DNA of 64,000 nt from Clarkia xantiana subsp. parviflora (lineage: Eukaryota > Streptophyta > Magnoliopsida > Myrtales > Onagraceae), in NCBI GenBank assembly GCA_036873135.1, contig JAPTYO010000017.1, positions 13,702,001 through 13,766,000 on the forward strand, in the 5' to 3' direction. The notes beneath the pieces were generated by a model. That model made no database searches, was not told the origin of the DNA, and saw nothing but the letters and a program-made list of their open reading frames with translations. The translations under genes and the position numbers were made by a program. This document shows positions 33,644-46,165 of this stretch, piece by piece; positions within the stretch are counted from its first letter, which is position 1; every line of letters begins with the position of its first letter.

Positions 33644-36332
33644 ATGTCTGGTAAGGATTTCTTCTTCGTTGCTTTTTCATCTTTTCCTTGTTTGCAGCTT
33701 TCCGAAAATCCCAATGCGCCTTCCTTGCCATTGCTACTTTTCAGACAGTGGATCTAGCTCTGAAGGAAGAAAGCCCTTCAACTTTGATTATGCTCTGAAG
33801 GAAATCTCCGGCACCGCTTATGATGCAGCTCTCCGGGAGGGATGCATCACTTCTACTTGGGAACCTCGTTTCCCGTATCCCTGGCCTCGCCCCTCGGGTA
33901 ACCTTGAGGTTACTCGTCCACGAAAAAAAGAGGTATTTGTCTCTACGGGGCAAGTATAAGCGGGGATCAGATTCCCCTTCTGTGGTAATCTGGTCGAGAT
34001 GTGCCGGCATTACAAGACTCATCCGACCACCTTCTCTTCGCACGCCATTCGCCTGTGGAACGCCTTCCAGGTCCTCTGCTTCCGACAGCAGTGGGTATAC
34101 AGCCTCAAGCTCTTCAGGACCTTCTAAGGGATGAAGTGCAACGAGGCGGGGGTTTGTGCCTTCTACCCCCGGATGCCGAAGTGGAACAAGACGCAACTTG
34201 GGTTGTGCAACTGGACCACTGACACCTGGAAGGTGGTCAAGGGTTGGGGAATCCTAGTCGACACGGGGTCCGACAACAGCGGATGGAAAAGGAGCTACTT
34301 CTTCATCCAAAACTCTTCGATCCCATGGCCCCGATGGGAGGTGGAAGCAGACTCTCCTCCTGCCTTCCACACCTATACTGACGAAGATTTCCAAACCCTT
34401 CAACTCATCCAGCTCTACCGATGGGGGGAGTCCTACACTCCCCTCGACGCCAATTCTCTTGTGGAGCGGGACCTGGTGAACGCCGGGATCCGACTCCTCG
34501 ATATAATCTCCGGGGGGCAGCTTTTCGACGGCCCCTCCAATATGGTTCCCTGGGTACATTACTAACCCTTTTTCTTCTACTGTTTGCAGCCAAGAAGGTA
34601 TCCGTGCTGACCAATATGTTCCTTAAGCAGGGGGAGACCAATGCTGTCCGCCCTTCGCGGAAGAGGAAGTCCGCCAAGAAGGCTGCTGCTCCTTCTGCGG
34701 AGCAGCCGAAGCGGAAGCGTGTGGAGGTGGACCAGCTCTTCGACGTCCAGAACGCTGAAGAAGGTAAAAAGCTCCGTCTCGCTATTAAATCGTACAAGAG
34801 GATGGTCCTGAAGTATTTCATTCCTTCGACCAGGGAGGCCCGTATTGCTGACGTCAGACGGATCCTTCGAGGTGAAACTCCTCGTGTCCTGAAGGCGGGC
34901 TATTACAACTATCGCGGGAAGGATCAGTATGTCTCCCGACGTATTGTTTGGTGTAAGGGCTCCGATGAATTTCCCGATTACATTTCTAAAGCCTCTTCTC
35001 GTCCTTCAGGTGCAGGCCTCTCCGGGGCTCCGTCGGGTGCTGGGGCCTCAGCAGGCGCGCCACCTTTAGCAGGGGCGCCTCCTTTGGCAGGGGCACCACT
35101 TTTCTCCGGTGGTGGGACTCCGACCGGCGAACAATTTCGTCGGGTGGAAAGCTTCGATTCCTCCGAGGAGAAAGATGAGGGTGGCTCCCTTCGCCATCGT
35201 CTGAGAACGGGGCAGTCTCCCCTAAAACCAACCTCTCAGGGGCTGCCCCCCTCGTCTTCTTCACAGCAGCGACCATCGTCGCCCGTCCACGACTTCACTC
35301 CTTCCCAGCCCGGGGTGGGTCGGAGGCACAGCCCTCCACATCTCCCGTCGGCCCTTCTCCTCTCCCGCTTGATAGGAGCTTCTACCAGGCCTTTGACTCC
35401 GATCAGGAGGATGCTCCATGGGCCCTTATCCAGAGGCTGCAAGGGGTCCAGCTCCGACAAGGGGACACATACCCGGAGCTGGCTCTTCATCTGATAGCAG
35501 ACTCAATCCTGCCTTCCATGAGGTATCCGATTAACTTGGATCGGGATGAGATGCGCCAGGATGTCATGCAGATGTGTATGCGTCGGGTGGAGGTAAGCTT
35601 TTCATCCTTCTTTTCTTCGTTATTAAGGTCGACTGTTCGTCTACTAATACTCCTTTTCCTTTCTTCACAGGAGTTGGGGGACCTCAACCATTCCATCGGG
35701 TACTTCCTTGCTTACGAGGAGGCCCTGGAGCAAGAGCGGGCGGTCACGGCCAAGCTTAAGGAGGATCTCGCGGCCTCCGAGTCTTCGCGAGGAAAACTGG
35801 CCAAGGAGCAGGCCGTCCTCGACCGAAAGACTCGGGACCTCCAAAAGCAGGTCAGGGACTTCGAGGGGCTCTTGAGCGGCAGGAGCGGAAGGCTGCTGAG
35901 GACAAGCTGGTCCTGGAGAATAAGGCTCTGGAGGAGCAAGTTGCGGGGGTTCCTGCGCAGCTGGTCGCGGCCGAGACCAAGGGCCGGGAGGATTATCGGA
36001 GGTCTGAAGACTTCCAGGCTGATGCTGTGAAGTTCTGCAACGCGGAGGTGGAGAACAATCTCTTCAACGCGGTTGAGGAGCTCCACCTGGAGTATGGCGA
36101 CGCCATCAACTTCGACAAGTCTCCTTCTCTTGCTCCCTTCGCGAAGAAATACTTTGCTCTTTTGGAGGAGAGTGATGGGGGGAGTAATCCCGCAATTGTT
36201 GAAGACGCAGCAGAGCTTCCAAGTGTTGATGCCCCGATAGTCGATCCTCCCGCGGCTGACCCTGTGGAGCCTTCTGCCACCGACCTCGTGGACCCAGCTC
36301 CCGCAGATGCCGCTGACAAGGACCAAGCCTAA
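33644..36332 (+). pseudogene. G2 antisense gene (multi-exon, putative gypsy-type transposon protein)
   Basis: Plus-strand gene opposite to gag-pol. Proposed exon 1 is ATGTCTG (33644-33650), then a GT-AG intron to 33744; the joined start reads MSDSGSSSEGRKPF. The main domain (33745-34556) has GIRFPFCGNLVEM and RLWNAFQVLC, matching G3 GLRLPYCDELIEL and RVWVGFRVLC. A Lys-rich segment and a Pro/Ser spacer follow, then a clear intron 35593-35670 (GTAAGC...TTCACAG, phase 0), then a coiled-coil exon rich in Glu, Leu and Lys, ending in an Asp/Ala/Pro tail at TAA 36330. Breaks: TAA at 33957, TAA at 34125, and a 1-nt shift near 35875. The pattern resembles plant proteins annotated as putative gypsy-type transposon; that match is from memory. 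Confidence 0.8.
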
Positions 36333-36489
36333 CTGCTTATCTTTAAAGTCCTTGTATTTTCCTCGCTTTTGTAATCGTCTGGCCTTTGAGCCCCTATCAA
36401 TTATCAGACTTTCTTAGTTCCGATTTTTTCAATGCACTTCTCCAAGTGGCTTTACTATACTTGCTCAGGTCGATACCTCGACACTTAAG

Positions 36490-36830
36490 ACATTTTCGTA
36501 CATCACTCAAGACGATTTACTAACTTGCACCACCTAAGGTGACTTACCATCATGCACCACTTAAGGCGACTTTTTAATACTTAGAATAAATCTAAGAAAC
36601 ATGCGTCACTTAAGACGACTTAATCTTGTGCATCACTTAAGAAGACTTAATCTCGTGCATCACTTAAGACGACTTTTTCAGTACTTAGAATACATCTAAG
36701 AATCGTGCACCACTCAAGGCGACTTTTTTCGTGCACCACTTAAGGCGACTTTTCTCATGCACCACTCAAGGCGGCTTTTCTCGTGCACCACTTAAGGCGA
36801 CTTTCATCGGGCACCACTTAAGGCGACTTT
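36490..36830. repeat. Tandem repeats downstream of G2 pol
   Basis: Units around CACCACTTAAGGCGACTTT, 26-30 bp, more regular near the pol end and decaying leftwards. The pol stop codon lies within the terminal unit. Homologous to 7990-8535. Confidence 0.9.
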
Positions 36831-39800
36831 CATCGAGCATGGTGTTTCTTCAAGTGTTCGCCACTAAAAGAATGCTTCAATACTCTGCCATCGAGGCCTT
36901 CCAATTTGTACCCATTTGGAGCTGGAATCCCCACGACCTTATAAGGTCCTTCCCATTTTGGTGACATCTTGTTGATTCGATCCAAAAGGGTAAACTCGTT
37001 GCGACGCCAAACTAGCTCCCCGACGAAGAATTATCGGGACTTAACTCGCCGGTTGTAATACCTGGCCGTCGCCAAACGCATTCGAGCTTGGACTTCATCG
37101 GCTTCCCGCCTCTTCTCTTCGAGCAAGTCCAAGTCCAGACGTCTCATCTCATCATTCGTCAGAGGCTCGTAATATCTCATCCGATGGGACGTCACAGATA
37201 CCTCCATGGGGGCGACCGCCTCCGTGCCATGAACAAGGCCAAACGGAGTCTCCCCTATTAATCGTTTGGGTGTCGTTCTGACAGCCCAAAGCACGTTTTC
37301 TAGTTCGTTCAGCCATTTGCCCTTCAAGGCATAGACCCTCTTCTTCAGGCCATCCATCACGATTTTGTTGGCTGATTCCACCTGGCCATTGGTCTGAGCA
37401 TGGCGTACGGAACCTGTCCGATGCTCGATGTTCAACTCCTCCAGATACTCCCTCACTTGAGAGCCGTTAAACGGTGGACCATTGTCGCTGATCACCACCT
37501 TAGGAATCCCGTATCTGGTCACAATATGGGTCTGGAGGAACTTGACGATCTGGTTCCCCGTCGTTCTGGCCAACGCCTTTGCCTCTATCCATTTCGAAAA
37601 ATAATCGATAGCTACAAGTAAATACTTACATTGACCTTGTGCTTGTGGAAGAGGTCCCACCAAGTCGATCCCCCATTGCGCGAAGGGCCAAGCGCTCTTG
37701 ATGGATGTCAGATTAGCGGCTGGAGCCATGATACTCGGGGCGTACCTTTGGCACGCGTCACAGGATCGGACCAACGTCGTCACTTCCTTGCTCATCGTAG
37801 GCCAATAATAGCCCAAGTTTAGCACTTTCCTCATAATGGATCGGGCCCCTTCATGGCAAGCCGCAACTCCATCATGCACCTCCTTTAGGATTCGGCTTGC
37901 GTCGGGCTCAGCCACACACTTCAAGTATGGTGTCGAGAACCAGCCCTTCTTGTACAGCTGACCGTCTAGCATCACGTAATTAGCCGCAATCCGACGTATC
38001 CTGTCAGCTACTACCTTGTCATCGGGGACTACCCCCGTAGTCAGGTATACGACTATCGGGGTCATCCAAATGGGCTCCTCATCCGATTCTGCTTCAATAG
38101 CACACACCTGTGTCGGGTCGGTGGTCGACAAGATCACCTTCTCCAAGAAGTGTACCTTCTGATTTTCCTCCAAGGGTGCACCCAGGGCAAACTTGCTCAG
38201 GGCATCTGCCTCTACGTTCTCCTCCCTCGGGATTGCCTCGATGTCGAATCTTTTAAAGCTCTCCTTCAAGGTTTGTACCTCGCGCAGGTACTTCTTCATT
38301 ATCGGGCTCCTCGCTTCGTATCGCCCTTGAACCTGGTTTACGATCAAAGCTACGTCACACTTCAGTCTCAAGTGATCGACTCCCGTGCCTCTAGCAATTT
38401 TCAGGCCCGTGATAAGAGCCTCATACTCCACTTCGTTGTTTGTGGCCTTAAATGTTAAAGCCAGGGCATATCGGAGCGGCTCCCCTCCACCCGGCGGTAT
38501 CAACAAAAAGCCTGCTCCTGATCCGTCCGAACTCGAGGAGCCATCCGTATACATCTCCCACCAGGTATTTCCCTCATTTGGCTGTTCTGATTGCTCAGCC
38601 CTCTCTGGTTGGTCTTCTGTCGGGACCTCCATGGTTGCCCCCTCTACAGGGCCCGCTTCTTCTAGATCGGGGGCTGTAGATTCTGCTATGAAATCCGCCA
38701 ATGCCTGGCCCTTAATGGCCGTTCTTGGAGCAAAGTGTATGCGAAACTCACTAAGCTCAACTACCCATTTCACTAATCTCCCCGACGCATCCGGTCGGTT
38801 CAAAAAATGCTTCAAAGGCTGGTTCGTCAATACAGTAATCTCGTGTGCGTGGAAATAAGGCCTTAGCTTCCGAGCAGTAATAATCAACGCAAAGAGATAT
38901 TTCTCAACGGCAGGATAATTCAATTCAGACTTGGCAAACGCCTTGCTTACATAATATACGGGGACTTGATTACCCTCGACAACCTTCACTAACACAGAGC
39001 TAATGGAAAATTCAGAAACAGCCAAGTAAAGATAGAGCGGCTCGCCTGGAACCGGTTTCGCCAACGGCGGGAGGGTGCGAAGGTGCTGCTTGAGTGCTTG
39101 GAATTCTTCTTCACACTTGGCGGTCCACTCAAACTTCTTGTTGGCCCTCAGGACTTCAAAAACGGCATAGATCGGTCACTAGCCTTGGACAGGAAGCGAT
39201 TCATTGCAGCCAGTCGGCCATTCAGCACTTGCACCTCTCGATGGTTTATCGGAGACTGCATCTCTTCAATCGCCCTCAGTTTCTCGGGATTCACCTCAAT
39301 TCCTCTCTGGCTCACCATAAAGCCCAGAAATTTCCCTGAGTGGACTCCGAAGGCGCATTTCGTCGGGTTTAAGCGAACCTGATGAAGCCTCATCCGCTCA
39401 AACACCACGGCTAGGTTGTGCACGTGATCCTCAGCCTGTTGGGACTTCACCAGCATATCGTCTACGTAAGCCTCCATGGTCTCTCCCAGCATATCTCCGA
39501 ACAGCTTATTCACCATCCGGTGGTAGGTTGCCCCTGCATTGATTAACCCGAAAGGCATGACATCGTAGTGATAGATGTCACTGTCCGCATAAAACGCTGT
39601 GTGAGGAGCGTACTCCTTAGCCATCTTGATCTGGTTGTAGCCCGAGTACGCATCCATGAAGCTCAACAGTTCATGTCCCGATATGGCATCCACCAGCTGG
39701 TCGATTCTCGGGAGCGGGTAGCAGTCCTTCGGGCAAGCCTTATTCAGGTCGCGGAAATGCACACACATCCGCCATTTCCCATTAGTCTTCTTCACCAGTA

Positions 39801-40800
39801 CCGGATTAGCGACCCAAGTCTGGAATCGGAGTTCTTTAATAAACCCCGCATCGAGCTACCTGCCCACCTCCTGCTGGATTGGGATCTTTTTATCTGTGCC
39901 CATCGGACGCCTTTTCTGCGTGATAGGTTTGATCGCGGGATCTATCTTTAGTTCGTGTACGATCACATCGGGGCTGATTCCTGGCATGTCGCTTGGGGAC
40001 CAGGCAAACAGCTCCTTGAACTTTTTCAGCAAATCAATCAACTCTCGGGCTGTCTTTTCGGTCAAAGCAGACCCGATTTTCACCTTCCTCTGAGGTCCGT
40101 CAATCTCGACTTCTTTTAGATCTTCTATGGGGGCGGGACGCCCAAACTCCTCTCTGGGATCAGTATCTGTTTGGAGGATAGTCATGGCCTCTCGTCTCCT
40201 CCTTCGAGTGGCGTTGACATAACATTTTCTGGAAGCCACCTGGTCGCCCTTGACCTCTCCGACTCCGTGGTCAGTCGGGAACTTCGTCTTCTGGTGCACT
40301 ATCGAGGCAACTGTCATCAGGGGGTTGATGGTGGTTCTCCCGATAATCGGGTTGTAAGTCCCCGCGGAATCAACTACCACGAACTCCACGTTCCTCCTTT
40401 CTGATTTCCACCCACTACCAAACTCCACTGGTAAGGTGATTACTCCTAGCGGATAGGAGGTAGAGCCAGAGAACCCGACCATCGGGAAGTTTGCCTCGTT
40501 CAGATCCTTCTTTGTCTTTCCCATGGCTTCCAGCGCATCCATGAAGAGAATATCGGAGGAGCTCCCTCCATCGATCAGAATCCGCTTCATCTCGTACCCG
40601 TTCACATCCAAGGTCACGACCAAAGCATCATAATGCGGGGTCTCCACACCTATTAAGTCCTCCGAGGAAAAGGAAATCACCATCTCTTCCTTCAGGGTCC
40701 AGGATCGGGACCTCTTACCCAGCACCACAGCAATAGGAATTCTAGAGGCGTAAACCTCTCGAGAGTACGAGGTATCACCTCCAGCAGCAAGTCCTCCGTG
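36830..40800 (-). pseudogene. G2 pol polyprotein
   Basis: Same domains as G1 pol. Protease DGGSSSDILF; RT with YVDDMLVKS; first RNase H VYYVSKAFAKSE; second RNase H YTDGSSSSDGSG and NNEVEYEAL (Val for the usual Ala beside the key Glu); integrase CHEGARS...CDACQ and DDE at GIDLVGP, SDNGPPF and QVESANK. Defects: in-frame TAG at about 39855 between protease and RT, a frameshift near 39150-39165 between RT and RNase H, and TAA at about 37031 (Gln in G1) in the integrase tail. The tail continues in frame to TGA at 36830. Confidence 0.93.
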
Positions 40801-42431
40801 AATCACATTGATGGTGCCCCATCGTTCTTTGCGGGCACCGGACGGCTCCGGGTCGGACCTCTTCTTCTTTGGGGACCGATAGCGGGATCGAGAACGGGAC
40901 CGCGATCGGGACCGGGAGCGGGATCGACACCGCTTATCCCCGACGAACTCCTTGAGCTTCCCCTTCTGGATCAGCTTTTCGATCTCCTTCTTCAGCTCCC
41001 AACAATGGTTGGTGTCGTGACCATTTGCGTGGTGAAATCGGCAGTAGCGATCCGTGCGGGATCCCAAGAATTCTCCATCCTTCTTTGGGGGATACCTAGA
41101 GATACCTTGTCGTTCCATGACCGTTAGTACCTCCGCCATGGAGCAGTTGAGAGGAATGTCGAGATCCTCCCGCTTGTCCTTCCTTGAAGAACGCCTATCA
41201 TCTCTCCGATCAGAGCGGCTTCGATTCCGACTGCTCTCGGGTTTACCCTTTGACTTACGATCGTCGAAAGGTTTAACCGACTGCTTCCCTTTATTCGACT
41301 TCGGGGGCTCCAGCTCTCCAGCGGCTATCTTCGACTCCTGGACATCGATTTGCCGTTTCACCCTCTTCTGTAGTGCCTCCATATTCCACATCGATTTGTC
41401 GTTTCACCCTCTTCTGTAGGGGGCCGTTAGGTTCCGAATGAAGGTACGGATGGTTTCACCCTCCGAGATCTCCTCATCAATCTCCGCCACACTGACAGTG
41501 TACCGCTGGTAATAGTGCGCCAGCAATTCGTCGGGCCTTTGTACCACCTGGGTCAGGGACCTCACACTCTTCAGCAAACGTCTACGACCCTGGTACTGCT
41601 GAATGAACCGGTCGTGCATATCTGCCCAGCAAGTGATGCAGCTTGGGGGCAGACTAAAGAACCAGGTCAGGGCTCTTTCCCCAAGTGTGTTTTGGGGAAC
41701 AGCGTGCACACTATATCTTCATTCGGGGCTCTTCCCAGACACGCCATGAGGTGCTTCTGGACATGACGAACCGGATCTCCTTCACCATCGTATTCCTTTA
41801 TTGTGGGGATACCTAACCCTGGCGGGGCTAGGGTGTCTATGAGTCGAGGAACGAAGGGATGAGTAGATCGATCCCTCAGCTCCGACACCAGTGGCTTCTG
41901 CTCTCCCATGCAGATGTTCACGATCTTTACCACCTGATCGGTGGTGATGGGACCATTAAGGGGAATGGTCCTGTGTTGTATTGGTCCTGGCCCATCAACC
42001 ACGAATCTCTCTGGCTGAACGGACTCTCCATTCCTGTTCTGGCCTAGGGGTTGAGCCTCCCACACGTTCCGAACCTCTGCTGGTGGGGGCACTTCTTCTA
42101 GCGGGGGCATCTCCTCTTGCCTCCTCGCAGCCTCTCTCCGATCCAAGAGAGCCTCCACGGCTGCCAAAAACATCGGCATGGCTTCTGCCGCAGCCCTCGT
42201 CAGGTCCGCAGCTGGGGGAGCCTCCTGCTCCCTATTCCACTGGTATTGAGCAGCAACATCTTCGGGACCTTCATTATGCCCCCCTGTCTGGGAGAGCTCA
42301 GCAGCGGGATGGTTCTGGTTTTCCTCCTGTTCTGGTAGTGAATTCAGAGTCGTCGCAGCGGGATGACGGGAACCACCAGATTGACCTTGCCTTCTTTGCT
42401 TGCCAGCCGCCATTGAACGAGTAGAAGGCAT
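40801..42431 (-). pseudogene. G2 gag
   Basis: ATG at 42429-42431. Capsid region with HVQKHLMACLGRAPN and ALTWFFSLPPSC; basic C-terminus with YCRFHHANGHDTNHC knuckle-like motif and an Arg-Ser run. A 1-nt shift lies near 41700. At 41391-41430 a 30-bp piece encoding part of RQIDVQ is repeated and replaces the segment that G1 has between capsid and nucleocapsid, also breaking the frame. Downstream, gag and protease are in one frame, showing the ancestral arrangement. Confidence 0.9.
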
Positions 42432-42446
42432 ATCAGCTTTTTGTTA

Positions 42447-42466
42447 CGTTCCCATAGACGGCGCCA
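42447..42466 (-). promoter_or_regulatory. Primer binding site of G2
   Basis: Minus strand TGGCGCCGTCTATGGGAACG; one base (A versus G in G1) differs in the core. One base separates it from the LTR. Confidence 0.85.
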
Positions 42467-42467
42467 A

Positions 42468-43160
42468 TGTTGGATCACGGTGGAACTCTGGTACGGTCTT
42501 TGGCGGCGATCCTAGCTCCTTCGCTCCATGTGATCCTGCAAGAGGGGATAGACCGGGCGGTGACCCGGAATCCCTCTCCGATGCTTAAATGAGTATCTCG
42601 TACGGACTGGCAAGCAGTAATCTCAAGTAATGTATTTCAACATAATCGATCTGAGGTGACCTCTGCCCTTTTATAGGCGAAGAGGTACCTCAGTTACCTG
42701 GTGAACCGTTGGGGGTGGTTAGCCCGTATCCCGCGTATCTCGGGTGTGATCCCGCTTATCTCGGCCGCGCCCCGCGTATCTTGGCCACGCTCCGTGTATC
42801 TTAACCACGTTTCGCGTATCTCGGCCACGCCCCGCGTATCTTGGCCTTATCCTCTGATAACGAGTCCCGACTAACGTCGGGGACTCCAGAGTTATCTCGT
42901 TGTGTCACCGCTCGGGGCCCCTCGTCATCGTGACAGGGCCTATTATTCTCAGGGATTCATCATCGGGGCCTACTCAGAGGAATCTCGTCGGGAGCGTTCA
43001 GCTCGCTTGTCAGGTCCGACTCTGTCGGGACCTCTCATTCTCGGACTCCCTTTGTCGGGATCCTTTGCCTGGGCCATCTTGGCCTTCGTTTAGGGCCCAC
43101 CGGGCCTATTTGCCGTTTCCTCACCGTTAAAGGGCCTAACGGCTGTAGTCGGACCCATCA
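42468..43160 (-). repeat. 5' LTR of G2
   Basis: TGTTGGATCACGG...GGACCCATCA, followed by the GTGGG duplication. Minus-strand TATAAAA at 42669-42675 is the likely gag-pol promoter. Confidence 0.97.
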
Positions 43161-43579
43161 GTGGGTGTAACTGCTCTACATAGGTATATTGTAGAACGGG
43201 ATTCTATATGATGGCATTCGATATGGTTTCCATGGAAAGGCATATCGTATTAGAACCCCTTGGATGGCATTCTCTCAAAGTAGGCTCAACAGGCCCTGCT
43301 GGTTGTATGGCCCTCCTTGTTTTGGGTTATCATTTTGCTCATAGTGGAGAGAGGTGTATGCATGCACTCTCTCTGTTATCATTGGTGATGCTTGCCCCCT
43401 AGTGTATGTGGTTGCTCTTACTAATGCCATAATCTTTTGGGGATGGAGTTATTGATCATCTCTCCCCCTCTTAGTGTTGTCATATCCTTGACAGAGTGGC
43501 TATTGTTCAATGATCACCTCCAGTTGCCCCCTATTAATGTGCTTCAGAAGAGCTACCCTAGGTACATGTAAGCATATGG
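43161..43579 (-). mobile_element. Gypsy G0, segment 3 (right of G2)
   Basis: Resumes the sequence interrupted at 32411 and runs to the edge of the Copia-C LTR. No convincing coding frame; the right half of G0, with its main gag and 5' LTR, is not in the window. Confidence 0.55.
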
Positions 43580-44136
43580 TGATGGGCGCCGTAAATGGAA
43601 GCCCATTATATGTATATGTTACCTAAGTTAATTGGGTACATGTCACATTAGGACATTGGGCAAGACCCAAATCCCAATTGACATGAGAGGCCCAAAATTG
43701 CGCCTTCCTATGCATAGTGGACGGCCGAATTTAATAGGTAGGTAAAGTGGACTTTTGTCCACTTTACTCCTCCTATATATATGTGGTGTTAGAGGTTTTA
43801 TTAGGTTAAAATCTTAAATCCCCACAAGCACAACACTTCGGCCGAACCTACCATATACACCAAGGGTGTGCCAATTTGCCTTTGAGCAAACACTACGGAG
43901 ATCCGTCCCCTGCCAAGAATCGATATGAGGCTTTGCTGTGGAGAATATACCGCGTAGGGCTTCCTTCATAAGAACATCTATGGGTGCCTACCGGAGGATC
44001 GTGAACTCCTTTCTGCAAGGATCTTGGGACTACTGACTACTTGTGAGGTATGTGCGAATCTTCCGCTGTGAAATTTCGATTACTAGCATGTACCGTGTTT
44101 ATAGTATCCGTAGTGATTACTCCCCATAATCTAACA
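43580..44136 (+). repeat. 5' LTR of Copia-C
   Basis: Proposed TGATGGGCGCCG...AATCTAACA, 557 bp. The right end is firm because the primer site follows after one base. The left end is inferred from TG and similarity to the start of the Copia-B LTR. TATATATA at 43774-43781. Confidence 0.7.
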
Positions 44137-44137
44137 G

Positions 44138-44149
44138 TGGTATCAGAGC
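44138..44149 (+). promoter_or_regulatory. Primer binding site of Copia-C
   Basis: TGGTATCAGAGC, full match to the Met-tRNA-type site, one base after the LTR as in Copia-A. Confidence 0.93.
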
Positions 44150-46165
44150 GGGTGTTAGGAGTTCATGATTTTGATAAATTGATGTTCTTGAAAATTTAAA
44201 ATTTGGACCGGAAATTTTAAAAGAGAAGATTTAAAATTTTCAAATTTTTGGTTGATGATGGTAAGAAATTTTCGTGATGTTCTTGGTAAATTTGATGTTC
44301 ATGATCATCAAAATTTGACCTTATTAAAATTTGATCTTAAAATTTGACCACTTGTTTCCAATTTAGTGTTTATTTCGGCCAAACCCTAAAATTACAAGGT
44401 AAAGTTTTTAATTTCTTAGGCTAAAAAAAAACCAATAATATATCTATAATGGGAAACATTAGAATAGATTCACATTAATATATAGAAATATATATAACTA
44501 TCAATATATCTAAATATTTAATAGGGTTAAAGATACTATTGATAGATTTAGTTTCCTAAAAGATTGAGAAAATATATTGTCAATATATGTGATTCCCTAT
44601 TTAAGATATTGACAATAAATAAAATATATATTTATATATATATATATAGCCGAATTTTACATATATTTTATATAAATAAAATATATATATTACATATTGT
44701 TGATTGATTTAATCTTAAAGATAGAATCTTGGCAATAAATATATATACGTTATGATGTTGGCCGAAATATATATATATATATATATATTTAATATTAGAA
44801 ATTATTTTATATATTTAATGTTACTTGGTGGCTAAGTTAAATATTTTTAATTGAATTCAAAGCCTTACTTAGGCCACAAGTAAACATTTCTGCTCAATCC
44901 TTTTGTTTTTAATTATTGGGCCGGTCTAATATGTCAGACCGGGACAAATTGAACCGAACCAGATTTTCTCAATCGGTTCGACCTAATCGGGTCGGACCGG
45001 GTAACTAAGTTGATCTAACAAAACTGGTTTTGTGTGTTGAACCGAACCCTATTTTATTGGACCGGTTCGGACCGAACCAAGTTTTAAAATTAAAACCGGA
45101 CCAAACCGAACCGGATTTTACATCAGACCGGACCCGAACTAGAATTTCTGGACCGAACCAAACCGGACCGAAACTGGTTGAACCGAACTGATTTTTCAAA
45201 ACCGAAGTCAAGATCAATTAAAATAGGGAGGTCAAGTTTTAAAATCCAAATTTTTTGAACCTTAAATGGCCTACACAGTGCTCAAGGGTTGATAACATTT
45301 ATGCATGGTTTCGATTAAGGGGATGGATCTCGGAGATACATGTTTTTGGGACTGGATTAATTAGTGGGCTGATTGCAATTGTTTATTATTCAATAAATAT
45401 ATTTATGCATGATTAGAAATGTTGTATTGACTGAGTGAAGCTAGCTGGATATTTCATGTTGGGGGCGGGGCCCTGGTTAAATATATGGTTTGCGCACTGG
45501 GATAGACATGTTGTGATGATTGGAAATGCCTAGGATTCATGTCTAGAATGTTGCGTAAATTGATATAAGCATGAATTGAAAATCAACCCTAAATGTTTAA
45601 AATTATTTTAAAATCGAAAATCAGTCGCCAAATATGTTTGATTGATGTGGAAGTTTCATGTTTGACACTTATGCTAGAATGTTGAGGATGTAGCCGCATT
45701 TGATAATTTACTTGGAAGTAGAATTATATATGCAAGCATGAGTTCCTCGGAAAATTAGACACATGACACGTAAGCATGAGTGTGGTTTGTGTGATGAATG
45801 CTACTGGCGTATGATAATTTACATGGATGGTAGAATTATATATGCATGAGTGAATTCATCAGAATATTTTAAAAATAAAAAGGGTCTTGGGAAAGCCAAG
45901 ATCGGGTATGCTTGTTTTAAAATCCCCGTTCCAGTAAGTTGCAATTAAAACTGTTTTAAAATACTGATCTATTGGATAGAAGACGACGATAATGTGAACT
46001 CTTTCACAGCCATCTTCCGTTGGTTTACTGGTGGTCAGTTGGTTTAGATTACTGAGGAATCATTATTTGTCGGATTCCATCTTAATAGATATTTGATGTA
46101 TGTAATTCTTTTTCAAAATGTTATTGTCTCCCTGATTTTGCGTGATTATCAATGTGTTAGTTTTC
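44150..46165 (+). other. Leader of Copia-C
   Basis: AT-rich untranslated leader. TA microsatellites at 44630-44790; a cluster of CCGAACC/GGTTCGG words at 44930-45190; a block at 45880-46080 matching 5150-5330 of Copia-A in reverse. No gene. Confidence 0.7.

Larger units (their letters stand above)
32412..43160 (-). mobile_element. Gypsy G2 (Tat-type), complete ends
   Basis: 10.7-kb element with LTRs at both ends, TG...CA termini and a perfect target duplication GTGGG (32407-32411, 43161-43165). Order on the minus strand: 5' LTR, primer site, gag, protease-RT-two RNase H-integrase, tandem repeats, opposite-strand gene, polypurine tract, 3' LTR. By eye the LTRs show about 18 substitutions in 692 bp (14 transitions, 4 transversions) plus a 1-base indel. 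Coding frames carry a few stops and shifts, so it is no longer autonomous. Confidence 0.96.

Noticed and set aside
33104..36332. Captured host gene by transduction in G2
   Set aside because: A homologous gene occurs at the same place in G3 and its tail in G1, so it is a standing part of these elements, not a single capture event.
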